In this document: positions 15,990-64,000 of the stretch, piece after piece | How the letters are laid out: each line of letters begins with the position of its first letter | How positions within the stretch are numbered: the stretch's first letter is position 1 | From: Valencia hispanica | Taxonomy: Eukaryota > Chordata > Actinopteri > Cyprinodontiformes > Valenciidae | Reading direction: 5' to 3' | DNA length: 64,000 nucleotides | Assembly (NCBI GenBank): GCA_963556495.2 | Contig: OY747721.1 | Location: 15,587,649-15,651,648, forward strand | Notes under the pieces: generated by a model | Database searches by the model: none | What the model was told of the DNA's origin: nothing | The model's input: only the letters and a program-made list of their open reading frames with translations | Translations under genes and position numbers: made by a program

Positions 15990-16184
15990 TCCTCCCGTTC
16001 ATAGTGCCGCACCCTGAACCTCCCACATCTACATCCTCACTCTGCACGACAGAAATACATTTATTTAGTTTAAATTCCAGCAGCAGCAGTGGGGGGATAA
16101 CGCTTCGGCACCTTCCCGGACAGGTTTGGAGCCAGAGATGGGAGAGGACCCGCGGCTATGACACGGACACACCGGGCGGGAAGG
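15990..16184 (+). promoter_or_regulatory. prss12: prss12 5' UTR and proximal promoter region
   Basis: A GC- and CpG-richer region lying between a (GA)n purine tract and the inferred start codon. There is no clear TATA box. An upstream in-frame ATG at 16158 would add nine residues (MTRTHRAGR). I preferred the ATG at 16185 because it has A at -3 and G at +4 and places the hydrophobic signal core close to the N-terminus. The transcription start is not determined. Confidence 0.5.
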
Positions 16185-55677
<39,493 letters not shown>

Positions 55678-56792
55678 TTGAGGCCATGCCATTGGCTGCC
55701 ACCTGTGCCATGTGACCACCTGGAGATAGGAAGCAGTTTAAAGTATTGAAGCATTTTGAGAAACAGTTTTGAGTTTTGTGGAGGCAGAAATGGATGTGAT
55801 GTTTGGGATGATCCAGATTAAACAGCATGATAATTATCAGGGACAAATCAGAACAGCATGTAATTACAGGACAAACACTATCTGAGAGACTTACTGATCA
55901 CGGCCACACATTAATCTATGCTAATCTAATTTATTGAGCTGTCCTCTGTGTGAGTTATTGGAAAAATAGTGAAATTCTAACAAACAGAACATCTAATATT
56001 TAGGCTGTCTGTGTAAAAACCTCCACACCTCTAAAATGAATCATGTAGATAAACTGCAGCAGACCTGGCTCATCCTGGATTAGCTTTTATATAAAACTTC
56101 ATGTGTGTTTACTTTTTGAACAGGGCTTATTTCTTCAGGTTGTTGTCTTAAAAAGTTGCAAGTGAAAGTGCTCTAGGTAATTTAGCTTCTTAACTCAGGA
56201 CCATACCACTGCTTTAGCATGTGCTGCTGTATTTATAACCACTGGCCTGCATTGGATTCTAACTTACTGCTGACGCTCAGCTGAAAATAGTACATGTTTG
56301 TTGGTGTCTTAGTGCAGGAAGCATATGATGTTATCTGCTGTTGCAGACTTTAGCATAAAATTACTGCCAGTCCGCTTTGTCGTTCATCCACCAACAGCCT
56401 CCCACTTCAGGCCAAAGTGTTAATAAGTACAAGATGACTTTAGGAAAGATTCCTACACAGTCTGGAGTTGTTTTAATTGTTTAGCAGGTCCGGAATAGTA
56501 TGAAAACAAAAATTGATATGAAAAAACACTTAGGATTTTTCAAAACATTTCCTCCCTTCATTTGTTCCTCCCATCCCATTTTCTTTTCTTTTTCTCGCTC
56601 TTCCTTTCATCCTTCATTCATTTTTTTCCTCACTTCCTTGCATTATTCCTTTCCTTACAACCGTCCTTGGTTCCCCGTGTTTTCCTTCCTTCCTTCCTTC
56701 CTTCCTTCCTTCCTTCCTTCCTTCCTTCCTTCCTTCCTTCCTTCCTTCCTTCCTTCCTTCCTTCCTTCCTTCCTTCCTTCCTTCCTTCCTTC

Positions 56793-56832
<40 letters not shown>

Positions 56833-57690
56833 AGGAAAATGAACATTTATGGACTAAAAAGAGAGAACTGTAAAATTCTGGGTGTTCTGTAGGACTTCTG
56901 ACATTTCAGATAAACAAGGTGTAGAGACCCTGATATATATATATATATGATGTTAATTGATTGTTTACTCCTACATAGAACAAGGAGTTTAACAAATAAA
57001 CTAATCTGAAACACAGTAGCATGGTGTGAATTGGCGCTATCTTAATAAACTGAATTGAAAATGAAATAGCAGCAGCTTCATATGAAGTACAACCTTTCTC
57101 TGTATCTAAAAGCAGCAAAAACATTGGTATGGTCCTTTAAGCCTGTATAGGAATATTATTTCGTTTGAAAGCCATTGGACGCCTTCAGTCAAGTGATAAA
57201 TATCCCTTTTGTATCGCTCTAGACAAACACAGTAGGTAGTTTCTTAGATAGATTGATGACTGCTGCTCCTGAGTTTAGATAGTTAGATAGCCAACCTGCT
57301 GAGGCTTTTTCTGTTAATCTCTGCACAGATGTGTGAGCCGAGCAGAAGGTGGCGACGTTGCTGTACTTTCACAGGGCCTCCGGCCCTGATGTTGTTTTTA
57401 TAAGGTTGCAGTAAGTTTACGGACCGTGCTTGATGTGCTGTGTATCATCGTGTTGTGAAGCATCTTGTAAACTGTTACTGTCTGTCCTGAGCCTGTTGTT
57501 CTGATCCTGTACATAAATCCTCTCCTGCAGCCCTCCTCAGACTCAGTGATCTCTTGTAAATACAGTTTGTCTCTGAGATGTGAGGCTGCAGGGTGAATAA
57601 ACTTGTGTTGAACCCATCAGCTGCTCCCTGGTGTACTGTGCTGAATCATGGTTGAGTATTAAAGCATTTACTGACTAAAACGTCCATGTT
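55678..57690 (+). other. prss12: prss12 3' UTR, with polyadenylation signals
   Basis: Two candidate signals occur: AATAAA at 57596-57601 and ATTAAA at 57658-57663. The 300 bp before them read like non-repetitive transcribed sequence. The 3' UTR would be about 2 kb and would include the (CTTC)n tract. An earlier end cannot be excluded. Confidence 0.5.
56682..56832. repeat. (CTTC)n then (CTTA)n microsatellite
   Basis: About 28 CTTC units, then about 10 CTTA units, pure. The Pro/Ser/Phe/Leu frames over it are artefacts. A smaller TATATATATATATG tract follows at 56933. Confidence 0.95.
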
Positions 57691-60600
57691 TTGCTCTTAT
57701 TTCTCTTCTGATACACAATGGATGTTAATGTTAAAATCCACTTCTATTTCCAATGTGCATACATCTTTAGATTACAAAGGATGATGCATGAAGACTGCCT
57801 GGAGAAGACACATTTTAGGTCTGAAAATAACGTAAAGCAACACCTTGTGAAAGCATTTATACCACTCACACTTACATTTTTAATGTTGCAACCACAAACC
57901 GATGTATTTTATTAGGGTTTTATGAGATAAACCGTCACAAAGTAGTGCACAATTGGAAAGTGAAGAGAAAAGTATTAATGGGTTTCAAATGTTAACATAA
58001 AATCTGAAAAGTGTTCACTCTTTAATCTGACACCGCTAAATAAAATCCAGTGCAACCATTTTCCTTCAGCAATCACCTTTTTTTGCAAATTTAGCCCATC
58101 TGTCTGTTGTTTGATCTTATGCCCATTGAGTCAATACTGACAGAATAAAAGTAGTGCTGCATGTCTTTTTGGGGTGTCTCTACCAGCTTTGCACATGTAG
58201 AGATTGAAATTCATGTCCATTCTCAGTCGGAATGAATAATAAATCATGTGTGAACAGAAAATCATCAAATCTTGTGTCAAATAATAACATGCAATCTAAA
58301 CCAATCTATTGTCGACTGTGCTTGTTTCAAGTTTCACGTCTTTTGTAGCTGCAACAGTTTTTTTTCCCCCTAGGGTTCCCCTGATTATATCTCTTCCTAT
58401 CAACTTACAAGTTGTATTTCACGTGGGAATGATCATGGTGTTGAGAGTTAGTTTCCCAGCACAAAGAATTTTGCATGTAAATATGTGTAGCTCTAGAATG
58501 GTGGCAGTGTGTTGGAGTAGCTCTGTTAGTTTTAGTTCTTGTAGACTTTAGTTCATAATTCTTTTGGTTGAGGCTTTTTGGAACAGTTCTTCACTCTGGC
58601 TTTGGATGCGCTGTGCAGCTGGAAAGATTTTTGCTTTTACTTTTTTACTTTCAAACAGTAATGATGTGTAACCGTTGCAACAGGGTATTGTTTTTACAAC
58701 TGGGAGCACTGATGAGCATCTCGAAAGCTCAAATAATACCTGAACTACGACTCTAAATCCCAGAGGAGTTCAAAAGGAGGCTTTGTGCAAGCCTTATTTC
58801 CATTGATCATAAATGACAAGGATCATATCCCCGACTTCAATATCTCTCAGCCCGGCTTTCCAACTATATGGCCAGACAGAGATTTAAAGAAGAGCGGCAA
58901 AAGCAAATGAGGTGAATTAGCTGTGATTGCTAACAACTGATCATATTGTTCAGGACATGGTACTGTGGAATACTGTCTCTGCTCAGGCACTGAGCTTTTA
59001 GCATGTCATGACACTCATGAGACTGTCATACAGCAACAGTCTTCCGTCCGAAGCCTCTTCAGATTTGTTGCAAGACCGACTGCTACCAGAGATCCTTCCT
59101 GCCCACAGCATCATCATCCACAATGACTCTTTAAAGATACTTGGAGTTATGACAACATTTAACTTCTCTTTAGGAATTGAATTGAATTAAATGTTTAAAT
59201 GGAATCCTCCTTTTGTTTTTGTGTTTTGTTTTTCTTGCCACTTTTCTATTTCTATAAAGGCTAGATTGGTGATCTGCATGAATAATTCTTCAACCTGAGC
59301 TTTGCAGCTTCTCTAGAATTACCGTTTGCCTCTTGGCTGTTTTTCTGATTAAAGCTCTGCATGCCTGGCCTGTGATTTTAAGCAGACGACTGGTAGCGTT
59401 TTCTGACATGAGCAATGTGACTCTTTGCCCAGGGCGCCATTTTGTCAGGGTGTGGCATGGATGCTAAATAAAATCAGTTACACCCTGAACAAATCTTGTG
59501 AAATTATTTCCATGTCTAGTAAGTCAAAGAGGTGTGCACAGTTTAAGAATTGTAGGAAAAACTATGACTGTGCTCCACAGTCGACTTATAAACCTCAATA
59601 TATAGGCAAGTCAAAACTAGATGAATTCCTACACTGACAAACCCAAGTCATAATTTGAAGGATATGTGATCAGACCTGTGGAGAAACATAGTTTTCTGAT
59701 GTAAATTGCTTGTCCTATTCTCTGGGGCAGAAGGGGGGGCTTGCCCAGGGTGGCATTCAACCAAGAACCGCCATGGCTGATGGCCATGCTTTATTAGGTT
59801 TAGAGCAATGCCATATGCCTCCCATCTTAAGATGATGGACTAAGCAGCGCTCTCTCTGTATTCCTCATACAAACTTTGAAAACAAATATAAAGGGGTATG
59901 AATATTCAACTGAACAAACAAAATAAAGCGATTACTTACAAAACTGCAAGTAATTGAAAAATAAATCTTCTTAGCTGCTGTTCTCAGTCACCCATGAGCG
60001 CTGTTAATCATTTCCTTTGTTCCTCCATGAAAACAGAGGGATCAGAGTGGATTGGCCTTTCATTCCCAGTGAACATAATGAGCCTGCAGCCTGTCAGGAT
60101 GTGGCTGATTTATTTATTGTTAATGATTTATATAAAATGGGCTGAGATTTTGAGAATTAAATATTAATAGTGGCATAGGAATGGAAGAGTGTGATTTTAT
60201 GATAAACACTCGACATGAAAAACATCTTTGCTCTGACCGTCAAGTCACTTTAGATGAAATGTGGTTTTAAATTATTAATTACTGATTGAGAGAAAAGTCG
60301 TAGGAGCTTCCGGACTCAATCTTCCTGAAGACTCTTTATTGCTTTTCCACATTAATCATGTAATGAATGATTTAAACGCAGCAAACTGCAGACAGACATA
60401 TTGTTATTTCTTTTTAACTATTTAGGAGTTAGATGAGCTGTGTGTTAGTGTTTGTGTAGTGGGTGCCAGAGATGCGGTGAACAATAACACATTATTATTA
60501 TTAAACTAATGTAAAATATCAGTAATCATAAATAAATAAATGAATGTAATTAAATTAGGTTGTAAATACCATTTTATGAAATATATAACTATTTTTTTCA

Positions 60601-61726
60601 TTTTCATTTTATTTTTTATTTAAAAAAAATATATATATATATCCTTCACATTCACAAAAGAGCACTATGAAATACTTTAAAGTGTCAATATGGCTGATTA
60701 AACAAACCATAAGGACTACATGGTTAATCTCCACTGCAAAATGATGCAAGCCCACACACAAATGTTGATTATTTATGCGGACAAAAAAATAAATGAATGA
60801 GCTGTTGCAGCATGCACCATTAATAATTTTAAATAAGTGCTTTGCATAAAATGCTTCTAATTAAATTAGATACATTACCAATTTAAGAAGATATTTGATG
60901 TATTTACTTCCAAATAATTAGAGTAATTTTTCAAATATTAAAAATACAATAATTTTAAAAATATTTAATGCAATAATATATACCCACAGCATTTGTACTT
61001 TTATTTTTAATGACAGAGTCAATATTTAAAGGGTTTAAATTGGATTTGGAGCACTGGAGTTTAAGAGCTCTTTAGGCAGCCACATAAAACTGGGACAGAT
61101 TTACAGAATGAATCTGATAAACTGCTGAGTCGTGTTTAACTTGCTGGGTTCTGTTAGTATTCACACCCCCAGGTCAGAATTCATTCATGTGAAGGAAAAA
61201 AATAAAATGCATTTGCCAATTCAGCACGACAGCAGAAAATAAACTGGTGCACCTCCAAAGGGGAGTTTGCAGTTTGATAACACGATACAGTTAATCCTTT
61301 TTAATCTGCCTTATTCAATATGCTTTTGTATCCAGGGTAATAACAGAAAAAGGTCACATATCTGTCTCGTAGAGATTAAAACAAAATAAAAAGCTGACAT
61401 AATTTCCAGGAAATAATGTGGTTTTATGTAATGTTTCCAGCAGCCTCTTGATTGAAGAACAGCTTCACAGATTGCATGTGGCCATGAATCCTGCAAGGAC
61501 TGTGTCACAAGAAGATTAGACCATAAACCTGGGAATCATCTGATCATAAAATACAGGTAAGGAGAAACTTGTGAACCTGCTGCACAATATGTTGATGAAA
61601 CTTTCAATATCTTCAAAAGCAGAAGGTTGAAGCTCACAAAGCTTGAAAGCCTCACATCCTTCTGATAAATGTCGATGTAAAAGAAATCATTAACCAGTTA
61701 AGCTCCTCCTCTTGTTGCCTCGATGT
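57691..61726. other. Intergenic DNA downstream of prss12
   Basis: No gene is supported. A Tc1-like block lies at 57860-58240 (AAATCTGAAAAGTGTTCACT, TCCAGTGCAACCATTTTCCT, TCTACCAGCTTTGCACATGT). Further Tc1-like text appears around 59160-59640, with TGTGGCATGGATGC and TCATAATTTG. The region 60100-61100 is AT-rich with nothing recognised. Confidence 0.5.
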
Positions 61727-63294
61727 CCTACCCACAGATTTTCTTGAGAAAGTTTTCCCAGTCATTAAGTCTGAACTGATTCAAATAGTTAACTTATCCC
61801 TCCTGTCAGGTGTCTTCCCCCAGGCTGTCAAAACAGCTGTTATTAAACCACTGCTAGAAAAAGAATAACCTGGATAACATGTTAATGCAGAACTACAAGC
61901 CAATTTCTAATCTTCCATTCATCAGTAAAATTATTGAAAAAGCTGTTTCAAAAGTTTGCTTTGATGCTTTGATGTTTTTCAGTCTGGTTTCCGTGCTCAC
62001 CACAGCACCGAGACTGCCCTCGTCAAAGTTTTCAATGACATCCGCATAAATACAGACTGTGGAAGAACCACAGTGCTTGTTCTGTTGGACCTCAGTGCAG
62101 CATTTGACACTGTTGATTATGATATACTATTGGAACGACTGGAGAGCTGGGTCAGACTCTCTGGTACAGTACTTGGCTGGTTTGAGTCCTACCTTAAGAA
62201 CAGGAACTTCTTAGTCTCAATAGGGAATTTTTCATTAGAACAAACAGAAATCACATGTGGGGTGCCCTAGGGCTCCATCTAAGGGCCTCTCCTATTTAAC
62301 TTTAACTAACCCCTACCCCTACCCTATGGGTGACTTTGAACCCATCCAAACCCCAAGTAAATGCATCCAGCAAATCAATGGATGGATGTGCCATAACTTT
62401 CTCCAGCTGAACAGAAACAAAACTGAAGTAATTACTTTTGGACCTAAAGAGGAACAATCAAGAGTCAGCACACAACTTCAGTTAATACAGCTAGAAACTA
62501 CACAGACCTGAACCTCCAGGGTCACATAAAGGCAATAACAAGGTCAGCCTTCTATCACCTAAATAACATTTCTAGGGTTAAAGGACTGATGTTGCAACAG
62601 GACCTGGAAAAACTCATCCATGCGTTTATCTTTAGTCGGATTGATCACTGCAACACTTCACAGGTCTGCCTAAAACGTCAATCAGACGGCTGCAGCTGAT
62701 CCAGAACGCTGCTGCTCGTGTTCCTCACTAGAACCAGGAAAGTAGAGCACATCACCCCAGTTCTAACATCCTTACACTGGCTCCCTGTAGCTCAGAGAAT
62801 AGACTTCAAAATACTTTTACTAGTATAAATCATTGAATAGTTTAGCACCGAAGTATATTGAAGATCTGTTATCGTTATACCAACCCACCAGACCACTCAG
62901 GTCCTCCAACTCTGGTCTACCAAACATCCCTAGACTCAGAACCAAACATGGAGAAGCAGCTTTCAGTTTCTATGCTCCCCTTATCTGGAACAGACTTCAT
63001 TGGGACTGCAAAAATGCAAAAAAACCCTGAGCTGTTTTTAATCAAAACCAGAAACTCATCTGTTTAGAATTGCCTTTCAGTAAACAATTAATGTCTTATG
63101 TATCATGTGTTCTTGCTTTATTGCTGTTTTTCATGCTTTATTCTGTGTCATGTGTTGTGTGTGTTTCATGCTAAATTGTTGCTTTTGATTTCCAATTCTT
63201 ATATTTTATGTTTTTCTTTATAACCGAATCATGTAAAGCACCTTGAATCACCCTGTTGTTGAAAGTGTTCTATACAAATAAAATTGCCCTGCCT
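61727..63294 (+). mobile_element. L2/Maui-like LINE, 5'-truncated copy
   Basis: Starts within the sequence between endonuclease and reverse transcriptase. It has LLSGVFPQAVKTAVIKPLLE, absent from the copy at 40578, then HHSTETALVKVFNDIRINTD and LDLSAAFDTVDYD. Its last segment (62833-63083) parallels 43000-43212, and it ends with the L2 tail, CTATACAAATAAAATTGCCC. Nucleotide identity with the other copy is roughly 90% or more by eye. YADD and neighbouring sequence are deleted and replaced by CCCTACCC filler near 62300. Confidence 0.9.
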
Positions 63295-64000
63295 TGACTA
63301 AAAGATTTAGTTGTTGTGGTCAAGCTGGTCAGATGAAGAAGCAGCGAGAACGTCTTCAGCAGGTTAGATTAATGGTGCTTTATCTTTTTACTCCAAACTC
63401 AGATTTACAGAGTTCCCAGTGAGAAATAAAAGAACACCCCTCTAACTCATCCTGTAGTAGGAAAGGTCATGAAAGTCTCAGGTATAAACCATTTATTAGC
63501 ACTTCTGGCAGTTTGTATCTCATTAAGAAAGTGGCAGATATTGTACTGTGCAGTATTGTATAGCACAGAAAATCAGTGCTGATATCGTACACACATTTGA
63601 GTGCTTTCCTTCATGGTCCTTTAAAATGCCCTTGGTGGATCTCTTAGATCTACCCACAATAGACTCTTATCCCACTTAAGTGTCTTAAATATTTAAAATA
63701 TTAACACTTTTATGACCTTGAAGTGTTACACTCAAAAGATCTTGTCTGAATGTCTGTCAGTAGGTATCAAAGATATTGCTAATTTGGAGATTCAGAAAGG
63801 CTTTCAAAATAATCCAAGTTAACTAATCATAAATGAAATAAACTAAATGTAAACTCTCTCTTTCTTCAATAGAACATTACATGTTTGAAACTTTGAATGT
63901 GAGAACTACATCTATTTACAAGGATAGGACTCACGTCTGCTTCTAATTGGTTAATCAGCACCTTATGATAACTCTTTCCCCTGAATCTCCAGCTGCCACG
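63295..64000. other. Right-end intergenic DNA
   Basis: No gene or repeat is supported. AT-rich unremarkable sequence. Confidence 0.5.

Noticed and set aside
56500..56892. Two frames of 103-130 aa with LPSFLPSFLPS repeats
   Set aside because: They are read-through of the (CTTC)n and (CTTA)n microsatellite.

Overview
This is vertebrate nuclear DNA, almost certainly from a teleost fish. The genes are split by GT-AG introns, the intergenic DNA is AT-rich and full of microsatellites, and the repeats are typical of fish: L2/Maui-like LINEs, Tc1-like fragments, a hAT element, MITEs, and high-copy repeats with a CATCCATCCAT start. The species cannot be named from the sequence.

Three protein-coding loci are supported. 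(1) At the left edge, on the minus strand, lie the first two coding exons of cdr2 (onconeural antigen, coiled-coil protein); the rest of the gene runs off the window. (2) From about 16.0 to 57.7 kb on the plus strand is a complete 14-exon gene for neurotrypsin (prss12): signal peptide, kringle, four group-A SRCR domains each split over two exons, and a trypsin-like domain. The reconstructed protein is 889 residues. All 13 introns have GT-AG ends and consistent phases. (3) Nested antisense in prss12 intron 2 (28.1-29.7 kb) is a TRIM-family E3 ubiquitin ligase (RING, B-boxes, coiled coil, PRY-SPRY) whose coding region is a single exon.

The most unusual signal is in the protease domain of prss12. 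The reading frame and splice sites are intact, but the catalytic His57 position is Ser, Asp194 is Asn, the SWG triplet at 214-216 is AGG, and the Arg-Ile-Ile-Gly-Gly activation site is absent. Asp102, Ser195 and Asp189 remain. The protein therefore looks like a secreted SRCR/kringle protein with a pseudoprotease domain and an extra, His-rich C-terminal tail. This is inferred from sequence alone.

Layout: 1-3 kb cdr2 start and promoter; 3-16 kb intergenic with MITEs and transposon fragments; 16-57.7 kb prss12, with large introns 1 (6.6 kb), 2 (13.2 kb, holding TRIM, a 1.55 kb TIR element and a hAT element), 6 (8.0 kb, holding an L2 LINE between two inverted THAP-like transposon fragments) and 11 (2.7 kb, holding about 900 bp of TA/TG repeat); 57.7-64 kb intergenic with a second L2 copy. 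cdr2 and prss12 are divergently oriented about 13 kb apart. No functional link between the three genes is visible.
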